A DNA stretch of 43,031 bases from Negativicutes bacterium (GCA_009929605.1 SAAC01000008.1:1-43031), one strand, 5' to 3'; positions 27,560 through 35,526 are shown, numbered from the stretch's first letter. Notes: generated by a model not told the origin, from the sequence alone. Numbers and translations: made by a program.

Positions 27560-27820
27560 ATGAAAGAATTAACAGTTGTAATTACAAACGAATCTGGTTT
27601 ACATGCTCGTCCAGCCACAACATTTACACAAATGAATGCTAAATTCGCATCCAAATTAACAATTGCTGCAAATGGCAAAACGGCAGATGCTAAATCTATT
27701 TTGACAGTATTAACTCTTGGCGCTACAAAAGATACTTCCGTAGTGTTGACAGCTGATGGTCCCGATGAAGAAGAAGCATTGGCTGCAATGAGCGAATTCT
27801 TAACAACGAACCACGACTAA
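27560..27820 (+). CDS. ptsH: Phosphocarrier protein HPr
   Basis: 86 residues. His15 in SGLHARPATTF takes phosphate from enzyme I. Ser46 in DAKSILTVLTLG is the site that HPr kinase modifies in Firmicutes, so carbon-catabolite control through HPr-Ser-P is possible; the kinase gene is not in the window. AGAGG precedes the ATG at 27560. Together with ptsI, fruA and fruK it completes a fructose phosphotransferase pathway within 8 kb. Confidence 0.95.
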   Translation: MKELTVVITNESGLHARPATTFTQMNAKFASKLTIAANGKTADAKSILTVLTLGATKDTSVVLTADGPDEEEALAAMSEFLTTNHD

Positions 27821-27825
27821 TAAGT

Positions 27826-27898
27826 AAAAAATGCGGATATGATTATCTCGTCTCGGCTCCTACGTAAGCTCGCCTCGACAATCATATCCGCATTTTTT
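27826..27898 (+). terminator. Terminator of ptsH with the conserved tip module (copy D)
   Basis: A 19-bp stem (AAAAAATGCGGATATGATT with 27880-27898) ends in a T-run. The tip reads CTCGTCTCGGCT-CCTACGT-AAGCTCGCCTCGAC: both arms are conserved but the inner AGAGG/CCTCT stem is replaced by a short loop. Confidence 0.9.
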
Positions 27899-27910
27899 TA
27901 TAACTTTAGC

Positions 27911-28183
27911 GTGGAGGTGTTGAAGAATTCGCACATTGTGCCGAAGGAACCTGAACGAAAAGGTGTATTCTATTTTGGCCGTTATGGTGTTGTAGCTTAT
28001 ACATCAACGGAAGAGTATCAAAATAGTGATGGTACCATTGCTAGAGATGAAACAAAATATATTACTAAATGGAATCCTGAAACTAAAGAGTTTTATATAA
28101 CCGGTAAAGAACCAAGAACAATTAAAATCGGTGGTTATGGTATAGGTAGTTATGATCCTTCTGAGGATGCGGATAAATGGTAG
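27911..28183 (+). pseudogene. Orphan C-terminal gene fragment, unknown function
   Basis: The 90-codon stretch ends ...RTIKIGGYGIGSYDPSEDADKW and looks like real protein (balanced, Tyr/Gly-rich, beta-like), but it has no credible start. Extending upstream leads into the ptsH terminator. GTG at 27911 or TTG at 27920 could start weakly, the latter abutting GGAGGTG. It is flanked by module copies D and E and has its own terminator. Either a truncated gene tail or a small unrecognised protein. Confidence 0.4.
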
Positions 28184-28195
28184 AGATATAGTTTG

Positions 28196-28240
28196 AAAAA
28201 AGCTTCTAATAATCAATTTTGATTATTAGAAGCTTTTTTT
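28196..28240 (+). terminator. Strong terminator after the orphan fragment
   Basis: AAAAAAGCTTCTAATAATC pairs with GATTATTAGAAGCTTTTTT (19 bp) around a six-base loop. Confidence 0.9.
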
Positions 28241-28318
28241 GGCATATACGTTATATCTGAGGTTAATATTATCTTGTGAAGCGGGCTTAGAGTTTGTCTC
28301 TAGCGGAGGATACAAAAT
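28241..28318 (-). repeat. About 80-bp repeat containing module copy E
   Basis: Roughly four of five positions match the segment 29191-29272, starting right after the terminator (ACGTTATA near the left end, CTTAGAG-TTGTCTCT in the centre). On the minus strand the centre reads CCGCTAGAG-ACAAA-CTCTAAGCCCGCT, a version of the CTCGGCT/AAGCTCGC module, within TTGT/ACAA. The 28319-28612 stretch beyond it is AT-rich with nothing recognised. Confidence 0.6.
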
Positions 28319-28612
28319 AATACGGTCTACCTATATTTTAGGAAGATGTTTATGATGATGCGACTAATATTAGATAATCCCGGGTTCTTTGCATATTCTT
28401 GTATTTCAGCTTTGACGGGTTTTGATGAAAGTTTTTGAATAGAGTAATAAAAAGTTTCTTTTTATGAATACTTGTAAATTATTTGTCTTCAATTTATTCT
28501 ATTATTATGAGATTACTCTGTAATGAACTATAGCTAGAATCGTGTGGAACTAGTTGATATTTGACATAAATTGATTAGTTTTATTAATTTGAAGAAGTGT
28601 GAGGTTTAAAGG

Positions 28613-29121
28613 ATGAACAAAAAAATCTTAAAAGTATCTGTATTGTTGGCAGTAGGCGCATTATTTGCACCATCTGTTATTATGACTAATGTGGCTGATG
28701 GGGTGTATGCGTTTATAGCAAGGTGAATGTTGGGGTTGCCGGCTCTGCACCAGCTTTCAAAGTGGGCGATTCCGTTACATTGGTACGCAATGAGAATGGT
28801 GTTAAAACCGACGACATCCAATATGGCAAGATTCAACAAGGTGTCAGCTTGAACTATAACTTGAAAGGCATGACTGGGAGTGATGGGAAATCCGTAAATG
28901 CTGTAGTAACTGATAAAGCGGCTACTGAACAAAGTAAATCTCCTGTAGAAACTCGTGTAGCTGTAACAGGTTTCATTAACCAAGGTGCAGATATGCTAGA
29001 TACTGCTGCATTTTCCTCTGCTGCTGTAGCCAATAGAGCGGCTACTAACAATCCAATTGTAGCGTCCATGGGTGGTCAACGTACGCATATCGAGTCTGGT
29101 TCTTACTCTGTAGTCTTTTAA
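28613..29121 (+). pseudogene. Autotransporter adhesin relic (signal peptide plus pre-barrel segment)
   Basis: ATG at 28613 begins a signal peptide (MNKKILKVSVLLAVGALFAP then ...NVADGVYA) in one frame, which stops at 28724-28726. From about 28710 another frame continues (VAGSAPAFKVGDSVTLVRNE ... ATNNPIVASMGGQRTHIESG) to the stop at 29121. The second part resembles, from memory, the linker and start of the C-terminal beta-barrel in Veillonella type V autotransporters. The long passenger and nearly all of the barrel are missing. The result is a frameshifted, internally deleted and truncated gene that cannot make an outer-membrane protein. Confidence 0.65.
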
Positions 29122-29151
29122 GTTCAATTCAAAATTGTAATTTAGCAAATA

Positions 29152-29190
29152 AAAAAGCCAGCCATTCACATTGAATGGTTGGCTTTTTTG
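29152..29190 (+). terminator. Terminator after the autotransporter relic
   Basis: AAAAAAGCCAGCCATTC pairs with GAATGGTTGGCTTTTTT (one G-T pair) around a five-base loop. Confidence 0.9.
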
Positions 29191-29272
29191 CACACACGTT
29201 ATAGTTGATGTCAATATTGTTTTGTGAACCGAGCTTAGAGCTTGTCTCTCGCCGAGGGGCACAAGACATAGT
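29191..29272 (-). repeat. About 80-bp repeat containing module copy F
   Basis: Direct repeat of 28241-28318. The minus-strand centre reads CTCGGCGAGAG-ACAAG-CTCTAAGCTCGG inside a TTGTG/CACAA pair. It also sits just past the stop of the minus-strand csoR gene, so it may form that transcript's 3' end. Confidence 0.6.
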
Positions 29273-29279
29273 GACTCAG

Positions 29280-29558
29280 TTATTTCCCCATGTTTGCGAA
29301 ACGTTCTACTGCCTTCGTAAAATCTGAAATCGTCTTATCCACATCGCCGTGTTCGATACCATCACGGACACAGTGGTTAATATGTCCTTCTAGTACGACT
29401 TGACCGACTTTGTGTAGAGCAGATTTTGCTGCATTGATTTGACTCAGAACATCCTCGCAAGGAATATCTTCATCAATCATGCGATCGATGGCTTGGACTT
29501 GGCCTAAAATTTTCTTTAATCTGAGATGCAGATTGTCCGAATCCATACATTGTTTCAT
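29280..29558 (-). CDS. CsoR/FrmR-family metal-sensing repressor
   Basis: 92 residues, all-helical DUF156 family. The Cu(I)-type ligand set Cys34, His59, Cys63 (IPCEDVL and EGHINHCVRDG) is present, with spacing as in CsoR. FrmR and RcnR members share the first Cys but differ in the other ligands. It would repress copper-export genes in the cytoplasm until metal binds. No copA or copZ is nearby, so its targets lie elsewhere. An ATG at 29543 (MDSDNL) is a second possible start. Confidence 0.85.
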   Translation of the reverse strand: MKQCMDSDNLHLRLKKILGQVQAIDRMIDEDIPCEDVLSQINAAKSALHKVGQVVLEGHINHCVRDGIEHGDVDKTISDFTKAVERFANMGK

Positions 29559-29705
29559 AAATACATACGCTCCTTAATAGTTATCAGGGCATTCATCATC
29601 TCATCTATTATACATTAAATGGTGGTTTTATGCCAATTTTTAACATATATCATATATGCACAGGTACATCAGGTTAATGGGATATTATGCATGTATCATT
29701 TATGA

Positions 29706-29756
29706 CTATCTAGGAGGAACTTTCACAAAATTATGAATAGATGAAAGTCTAGATAG
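29706..29756 (+). other. Hairpin upstream of the glycosyltransferase gene
   Basis: CTATCTAG pairs with CTAGATAG and ACTTTCA with TGAAAGT, leaving GAGGA (part of a perfect AGGAGG) bulged on the 5' side. No gene starts after that AGGAGG (only a three-codon frame), so its meaning is unclear. Confidence 0.4.
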
Positions 29757-29818
29757 AGTGTGATACAATATAGGAAACTTGTAACAGTTTAGGACACCTG
29801 CAAGGTGAAAGTGAATCT

Positions 29819-30886
29819 ATGTTTATAATCAAATCTATCATAAAATTTTTTGTACGTCTTATCTTACTTGTGGTGCTCATTATTGGTGGGATGTATGCGT
29901 ATGATATGTATAATAGCTCGCAGGGCACGAATCGCCAGAGCGTGGCCCATACCGCGGTAGAACAAACTATCGAGTCCTCGGAGGACGAGTTGAGCCGGAC
30001 GGACCGGTTGAAACGTCTACTGAATTTACAAGAAGGCGTGCAAAATGCGTTGAATCGTCGAGTTCCTTTTAATGACCGCGTGAAATCTACGGCTATTAGT
30101 GAAAGCGCTAAAAAGGCGCTTGTGGCCATCGAGGATAAACGGTTTTACGAACATGGCGCCATTGATCCTATGGGCATTGCTCGTGCACTATATACAAATA
30201 CGGTAGCTGGTGAAACGCTGGAAGGTGGTAGCACTATTACACAGCAATTAGTGAAAAATCTATTCCTTTCATCCAAACGAATTATGTCTCGTAAGGTTGA
30301 GGAAGCGGTGATGGCTGTGATGATGGAACATTATTATTCCAAAGACGATATTATCACTATGTATATGAATACTATTTACTATGGTCATGATTATTATGGT
30401 ATTAAACAAGCTGCCGCAGGGTATTTTAAAACTACCCCGGGACGTCTGACTCTTGCTCAATCTGCTATGCTTGCAGGCCTGCCACAGGCACCAAGTTATT
30501 TAGATCCGAAGGTTAATTTCAGGGCTGCTAAGGAGCGCCAATATATTGTATTGATGCAAATGCTTGATCAGGGGATGATTAGCAAGTCTGAAGCAGAATC
30601 TGCATTTAAAGAAGAACTAGGCCTGCCAGATGAAATGGACTATGATACATACTTGGAAAGTCGCAATAATAAAAAACTTGATGATTTGGCTGATACTGCT
30701 AAAAAAGGTTTAGATACCTTGAAGGAAATAACTTCTAAGTATGGCGGGGCTTCAGATAGCTCTAGTGACTCCAAGTCTTCAAACAATGATTCGGGAACAT
30801 CTAATAGCTCTAGTGATTCCGATAGCTCTAGCAAATCGAATGCGGATAAACGCGGTGATCGAGCTAAAGGTTATATTGGTGAATGA
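29819..30886 (+). CDS. Monofunctional peptidoglycan glycosyltransferase (GT51)
   Basis: 355 residues. One membrane anchor (about 7-28) is followed by a GT51 domain (80-260) with catalytic Glu105 in IEDKRFYEHGAIDPMGIARA, then GGSTITQQLVKN and the later YYGIKQAAAGYFKT and AMLAGLPQAPSYLDP motifs. It polymerises lipid II glycan strands in the periplasm. No transpeptidase domain follows. Instead the last ~50 residues are Ser/Asp/Asn-rich and end with a basic patch. AAGGTGA lies upstream of the ATG. It stands alone with its own terminator. Confidence 0.9.
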   Translation: MFIIKSIIKFFVRLILLVVLIIGGMYAYDMYNSSQGTNRQSVAHTAVEQTIESSEDELSRTDRLKRLLNLQEGVQNALNRRVPFNDRVKSTAISESAKKALVAIEDKRFYEHGAIDPMGIARALYTNTVAGETLEGGSTITQQLVKNLFLSSKRIMSRKVEEAVMAVMMEHYYSKDDIITMYMNTIYYGHDYYGIKQAAAGYFKTTPGRLTLAQSAMLAGLPQAPSYLDPKVNFRAAKERQYIVLMQMLDQGMISKSEAESAFKEELGLPDEMDYDTYLESRNNKKLDDLADTAKKGLDTLKEITSKYGGASDSSSDSKSSNNDSGTSNSSSDSDSSSKSNADKRGDRAKGYIGE

Positions 30887-30924
30887 TTTACACGGAATAT
30901 ACAGAATATACAAAAAATGTAACT

Positions 30925-30973
30925 AAAGAACTCTCTCTATACATAAAAAATGTGTATAAGAGGGTTCTTTTTT
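30925..30973 (+). terminator. Terminator after the glycosyltransferase gene
   Basis: AAAGAACTCTC... and CTATACAT pair imperfectly with ATGTGTATA... and GAGGGTTCTTT, followed by TTT. Confidence 0.8.
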
Positions 30974-31089
30974 CTGTATATAGTAGTTATAAATCAATGT
31001 TATTAGACTATAAAGACAGAATATAAATCCTTGTAAATACTGTATTTGATATGTTTTTTAGGGGGTAATGGAATTTTTATAAAAAATAC

Positions 31090-31118
31090 TTGCATAAATA
31101 TTTGTTCGGGTGTATACT
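31090..31118 (+). promoter_or_regulatory. Promoter of argG-argH
   Basis: TTGCAT, a 17-base spacer, then TATACT with a TG just before it. A second possible promoter further down has CAGACA (31150-31155), 17 bases and TATAAT (31173-31178). Confidence 0.6.
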
Positions 31119-31133
31119 TACATTCGTAGTCAG

Positions 31134-31150
31134 GTGAACTGAATGTTCAC
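31134..31150. promoter_or_regulatory. Candidate operator or leader hairpin before argG
   Basis: GTGAAC-TGAAT-GTTCAC is a perfect 6-5-6 dyad just downstream of the first -10 and touching the -35 of the second promoter. A repressor here, for example ArgR, could block both. A separate CTTTC/GAAAG dyad lies near 31199-31215. Confidence 0.4.
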
Positions 31151-31261
31151 AGACAAAATTATTTTTGTTAGATATAATACATATATACGTAGACGGGACT
31201 TTCACCATTGAAAGCATTTTGAGGACGTTTACGCACAGAGTAAAAAGTATGAGGTGTTATC

Positions 31262-32473
31262 ATGGGTAAAGCAAACAAAGTCGTATTGGCATATTCTGGT
31301 GGGTTAGATACATCCGTTATCATCCCTTGGTTAAAAGAAAATTATGGTTGTGAAGTTATCGCCGTATGCGTTGATTTGGGTCAACCTGAAGATTATGATG
31401 CAGTAGAGAAAAAGGCTATCAAGTCTGGCGCCACAAAAGCATACATCGTGGATGCAAAAGAAGAGTTCGTAGCGGATTATATTTGGCCAACTGTAAAAGC
31501 GGGTGCCATTTACGAAGGTAAATATCTATTGGGCACATCTTTCGCTAGACCATTAATCGCAAAAATCTTGGTAGACATTGCCAACAAAGAAGGCGCTGAT
31601 GCTATCGCACATGGTGCCACCGGTAAAGGTAATGACCAAGTTCGTTTTGAATTGACAATCAAAGCATTGTCCCCTAATACAAAAATCATCGCTCCTTGGC
31701 GTGAATGGGAACTGAAATCCCGTGAAGACTGTATGGAATACGCTGCTAAACACGATATCCCTGTAGTAGCAACTAAAAAACATCCATATTCCATGGACCA
31801 AAACGTATGGCATTTATCCCATGAAGGTGGCGACTTGGAAGATCCAGCAAACGCACCAAAAGACGATGTGTACTTGGTAACACATACTCCTGAACAAGCT
31901 CCTGATGAAGCAGAATATGTAACTGTATCCTTCAAAGAAGGCGTGCCAGTAGCTGTGAATGGCAAAGAAGGCACTCCATTACAATTGCTCGAAGCATTGA
32001 ACGAAATCGGCGCTAGAAATGGCGTTGGCGTTGTAGATATCGTAGAAAACCGTCTAGTGGGCATGAAATCCCGTGGCGTATACGAAAATCCAGGCGGATC
32101 CATCATCATGTACGCACACAGAGAAATGGAATACCTTTGCCTAGACAGAGCTACTTACCACTACAAAGAATTGATTGCTAATAAATACGCTGAACTCGTA
32201 TATGATGGCATGTGGTTTGCTCCATTGATGAGCGCATTACAAGGTTTCGTTGATGCGACACAACAAACTGTAACTGGGGAAGTAAAATTGAAATTGTACA
32301 AAGGCAACATCATTAATGCTGGTGCAACTTCTCCTTACTCCTTGTACAACCAAGAATTCGTTACTTTCGAAGAAGACGAAGTATACAACCAAGCAGATGC
32401 TGAAGGGTTCATCAACTTGTTCGGCTTACCTCTAAAAATTAATGCTTTGATGAAAGAAAAGGCAGGTTTATAA
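31262..32473 (+). CDS. argG: Argininosuccinate synthase
   Basis: 403 residues. It joins citrulline and aspartate with ATP in arginine synthesis. The ATP-binding [10 protein letters not shown] motif lies at 9-18, followed by [13 protein letters not shown] near 120. GAGG precedes the ATG at moderate distance. Its stop overlaps the argH start by one base (TAATG), so the two are translated together. Confidence 0.97.
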   Translation: MGKANKVVLAYSGGLDTSVIIPWLKENYGCEVIAVCVDLGQPEDYDAVEKKAIKSGATKAYIVDAKEEFVADYIWPTVKAGAIYEGKYLLGTSFARPLIAKILVDIANKEGADAIAHGATGKGNDQVRFELTIKALSPNTKIIAPWREWELKSREDCMEYAAKHDIPVVATKKHPYSMDQNVWHLSHEGGDLEDPANAPKDDVYLVTHTPEQAPDEAEYVTVSFKEGVPVAVNGKEGTPLQLLEALNEIGARNGVGVVDIVENRLVGMKSRGVYENPGGSIIMYAHREMEYLCLDRATYHYKELIANKYAELVYDGMWFAPLMSALQGFVDATQQTVTGEVKLKLYKGNIINAGATSPYSLYNQEFVTFEEDEVYNQADAEGFINLFGLPLKINALMKEKAGL

Positions 32474-33900
32474 TGGCTAAACTTTGGGGCGGACGGTTCA
32501 CAAAGGGCACAGATAAAGCGGTAGAGGATTTTACATCCTCTATCGCTTTTGATGCTAGAATGTACGCAGAAGATATTGCTGGCAGTAAAGCACATGCTAA
32601 AATGCTAGCGAAACAAAACATCATATCTCAAAAGGACTGTGACGATATCGTAGCAGGTCTTACAAAAATTAAAGGTCAAATCGATGCAGGGGAATTCCCA
32701 TTCTCCGTATCCTTAGAGGATATTCATATGAACATCGAAAAACGGTTGACTGACGACATCGGTGAAGCAGGCGGTCGTTTACACACAGGCCGTAGCCGTA
32801 ATGACCAATGTGCGGTAGATTTGCACATGTATGTACGTAGAGCTGTAACACACATGGGCGAGCTCATCGTAGATATGCAAAAGGCACTTATCGAAGTATC
32901 CGAAAAATACAGTGATGTCATCATGCCTGGATATACTCATTTGCAACGGGCGCAACCTGTATTGTTCGCGCATCACATGATGGCCTACTTCTCCATGTTG
33001 GAACGTGACTTTGATCGGTTGCCTTTGGTGTTCAAGCATGCAGACATCATGCCGTTAGGCGCTGGTGCTCTAGCGGGTAGCACCTATGGCATTGACCAAA
33101 CCTATACTCAACAATTACTTGCTTTCTCCCGTATATATGAAAATAGTATGGATGCCGTTAGTGATCGTGATTACGTAGTAGAATTCTTGAGCTTTGCATC
33201 CCTTGTGATGATGCATTTGAGCCGTTTAAGTGAAGAACTTATCTTGTGGTCTACGAATGAATTTGGTTTCATTGAGCTAGACGATGCACATTGCACAGGT
33301 TCTAGCATTATGCCACAAAAGAAAAATCCTGATGTATGTGAGCTCGTGCGTGGTAAAACAGGCCGCACCTATGGGCACCTACTTGGTCTATTGACGACAT
33401 TAAAAGGGTTACCTTTGACATACAACAAAGATATGCAAGAGGATAAGGAAGGTATTTTTGATGCCATCGATACCGTAACATTTGCATTGTCTATCAATAC
33501 AGCTATGCTTCGTGGCATGACTGTAAATGGTAAACGCATGCATGCTGTGTTAAATGATGATTTCTCTAATGCTACTGATATGGCCGATTACTTGGCTAAA
33601 AAAGGTGTGCCATTCCGTGAAGCTCATGAAATCGTTGGCTCTGCGGTACAACACTGTATTCAAAAAGGTTGCGTATTGCTAGATTTATCTGTTGATGATT
33701 TCAAGGCTATTTCTAGTCATTTTGATGCGGATATTCTAGATGCCATCACTATTGAGGCATGTGTGGCGGGCCGTAATAACTATAGCGGTACTGCCCCTGA
33801 ATGCGTAGAACGTCAACGCCAAGTGGGGAAACAACTCATCGCTGACGAAGAAGCACAAATTGCGAAATGGACGGCTATTATTACTTCGGTAGAAGAATAA
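32473..33900 (+). CDS. argH: Argininosuccinate lyase
   Basis: 475 residues, splitting argininosuccinate into arginine and fumarate. The fumarase/aspartase superfamily signature GSSIMPQKKNPD is at 276-287. HTGRSRNDQ (104-112) and THLQRAQP (155-162, catalytic His region) are also present. It overlaps argG by one base. No terminator is seen between its stop and the promoter at 33951. Confidence 0.97.
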   Translation: MAKLWGGRFTKGTDKAVEDFTSSIAFDARMYAEDIAGSKAHAKMLAKQNIISQKDCDDIVAGLTKIKGQIDAGEFPFSVSLEDIHMNIEKRLTDDIGEAGGRLHTGRSRNDQCAVDLHMYVRRAVTHMGELIVDMQKALIEVSEKYSDVIMPGYTHLQRAQPVLFAHHMMAYFSMLERDFDRLPLVFKHADIMPLGAGALAGSTYGIDQTYTQQLLAFSRIYENSMDAVSDRDYVVEFLSFASLVMMHLSRLSEELILWSTNEFGFIELDDAHCTGSSIMPQKKNPDVCELVRGKTGRTYGHLLGLLTTLKGLPLTYNKDMQEDKEGIFDAIDTVTFALSINTAMLRGMTVNGKRMHAVLNDDFSNATDMADYLAKKGVPFREAHEIVGSAVQHCIQKGCVLLDLSVDDFKAISSHFDADILDAITIEACVAGRNNYSGTAPECVERQRQVGKQLIADEEAQIAKWTAIITSVEE

Positions 33901-33950
33901 TAAGTTTTCTACTATGACATAGCGAGTGGTAACAAGGCGAATTGTTTAGT

Positions 33951-33978
33951 TTGACAGTCTTAATTGTTGTGCTATAAT
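33951..33978 (+). promoter_or_regulatory. Consensus promoter driving the 33985-34100 RNA
   Basis: Perfect TTGACA and perfect TATAAT with a 16-base spacer, the best -35/-10 pair noticed in the window, yet it points at no intact gene. Confidence 0.75.
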
Positions 33979-33984
33979 GAAAAC

Positions 33985-34099
33985 AGAAAGAGTCAACAAC
34001 GTGTCTAGACGTTAGGCTCATCAAAAAATGGGAAATTGAAAAACCTAACGTGATCTAAGGTACTGGTAATACCAAAGATTGGACGTTAGGTTTTTCGTT
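33985..34099 (+). ncRNA. Candidate attenuator, riboswitch or small RNA with competing hairpins
   Basis: ACGTTAGG (34009-34016) and ACGTTAGGTTTTT (34083-34095) both complement AAAAACCTAACGT (34039-34051). Pairing of the middle with the 3' copy gives a 13-bp terminator stem with further ATCT/AGAT and GGTA/TACC pairs and a T-run. Pairing with the 5' copy would prevent it. Promoter and terminator bound an RNA of about 115 bases. The downstream gene is a broken metallophosphoesterase. It matches no riboswitch class I could recall. Confidence 0.5.
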
Positions 34100-34157
34100 T
34101 TAAAGTAGGATTACTTTGAAACGATCAACGCCACAAGAGCGCCGAAGGCAATCATTA

Positions 34158-34756
34158 ATGATAACAAGGACAATTAATGTGATTAGACGATATATTTTTT
34201 ACCTCATTCTTGGCGGCTTAGGCCTTGTATCGAGCCTGCTCCAGTGGGGACTGTTCTAACACGCTATACCACAACTTTACTCCGGATGGGGATTGTTCGC
34301 ATTCCTCGTTATGCCATTTACCTACGTGATCCCCAATATTTGCGAAAAATACATGCCTACGTGGTTGAACCGCATCATGGTCACCATCGGTGGGTACTGG
34401 TTGCTCCTCACCTATTATGCAACGCTACTATTACTTGGTTATTTGGTGCTATGGACAGGCTTCCAAATTTGGATGCTCATCGGCAGTTATGCTATTTTTA
34501 CGTATATGAATTTGTGGGAACTAATCGGCAAAATGTATGCATGGTGTACCATTGCTATATTGGCATACATTGGGGTGAAAGCTTGGTATACAGCGAAACA
34601 CCCCATCATGAATCACATAGACATTCATGTTAATAAACATCTATCTCGGGATTACATAGTGGCTTTTGCTAGTGATTTACACTTTGGTATGGTCCTTGGT
34701 AAATCCTTCGGTCATCGCTTGGTGAAAGATATGAATGCCTTGCATCCGGATGTTTT
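34158..34756 (+). pseudogene. Broken membrane-anchored metallophosphoesterase (YkuE/YaeI-like)
   Basis: ATG at 34158 (after AAGG) starts a hydrophobic protein that meets an in-frame TAA at 34257-34259. The same frame continues to SDLHFGMVLG near 34672-34701, the first metal-binding motif (Asp-x-His) of metallophosphoesterases, and reaches NALHPDV. Then homology stops at about 34756, where unrelated DNA begins. The GD, GNH and later metal motifs are absent. It carries both a premature stop and a 3' truncation, so it is inactive. Confidence 0.7.
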
Positions 34757-35059
34757 ACCTTGTTTTGCATTATCTAAGTGCTCTGTCATGGTTTTTCCGA
34801 AAATAGTCATACTGCTATTATATCCCTTGGTAGCTTGAATATAGCCACCAAGGGCTGTTATTTTTTCTTGTAAGGTGGAACCAGAGCCAGTTAAGGCACT
34901 AACAGTGTTTGAGATCGGATCTGTTGAATCCGTAATATGGTGGATGAAGCCTGTAATAGTATTAAGCAAGTTGGTGATAATGCCTGAGGAATTCTGAGTG
35001 GTTGAGGTAGATGCGTTTAATTTTCTTATAATTGTGTTTCCGTACAGTGGATAATGCAA
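34750..35059 (-). pseudogene. Truncated gene fragment of unknown function, tail to tail with the phosphoesterase relic
   Basis: The minus-strand frame (NASTSTTQNSSG ... SALTGSGSTLQEKITALGGY ... MTEHLDNAKQGKT) is Ser/Thr/Asn-rich and protein-like, suggesting an exported or surface protein. It has no recognised family. It runs into antisense of the phosphoesterase at about 34756, so its C-terminal part is gone. No ATG with a ribosome binding site was found near 35059. Confidence 0.35.
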
Positions 35060-35271
35060 TGTGTTTTTCTTGTGTTAGAGGAGTTTATCTGTCATAGATA
35101 CGGAAAATCATATATAGGCATAGAAAATAATAGATAGAAATATATAGCTAGAATCATTAAAATTAAACCTATTCGTTTTAGATATAAAATATACTCAATT
35201 TTATTCAATTCGTGTAATTTTTTGTGTCCGCCAATAGTGAAACTTTTACAAAAATTTTCTAAAAAAGTAGG

Positions 35272-35526
35272 TATAATGCCCAGTTTGAGAAACGGACGTT
35301 AAAAAAGTGCTCCAAACCTTGATGGCTACTAAGCTTGTAAGGGGTTGGCGAGTAAAAAAAACTCTTTTATTTTTGTACCATAGGTGGTATTATTAGTTGC
35401 GAATTAAAAACGACGAATTCACATTCACGCCCATTAACGCAAGAACTGAATTCGTTTTGGCGGTTTAATATTTAAAAGTGAATTATGGACGAGAAAAAAT
35501 TCACCTGTTCGAAAGGGGATTGATAC
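35272..35526 (+). promoter_or_regulatory. Long structured leader of the PotE-like gene
   Basis: TATAAT at 35272-35277 starts about 240 bases of leader. It contains a CCAA.CCTT/AAGG..TTGG hairpin (about 35311-35347), then a small GAGT/ACTC hairpin followed by TTTTATTTTT (about 35348-35381). An AAAACGA/GAATTC-type inverted repeat follows (35408-35456). AATTCAC occurs twice (35416-35422 and 35498-35504) and can pair with the single GTGAATT (35478-35484). The last pair lies right before the AAAGGGGA ribosome binding site. Confidence 0.45.

Noticed and set aside
13919..29272. Reading the hairpin modules as REP elements tied to a RAYT transposase
   Set aside because: The copies lack the usual GTAG-type foot, and no such transposase is in the window, so this origin cannot be supported here.
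19685..31206. GGTGAAAGT (or its complement) at 19685, 27511, 29804 and 31198 in intergenic DNA
   Set aside because: The same nine bases or close variants also occur inside coding sequence (for example in dapF), so it is probably a common word rather than a regulon site.
31510..32109. 199-codon open frame on the minus strand
   Set aside because: Antisense to argG, with no ribosome binding site or family resemblance.
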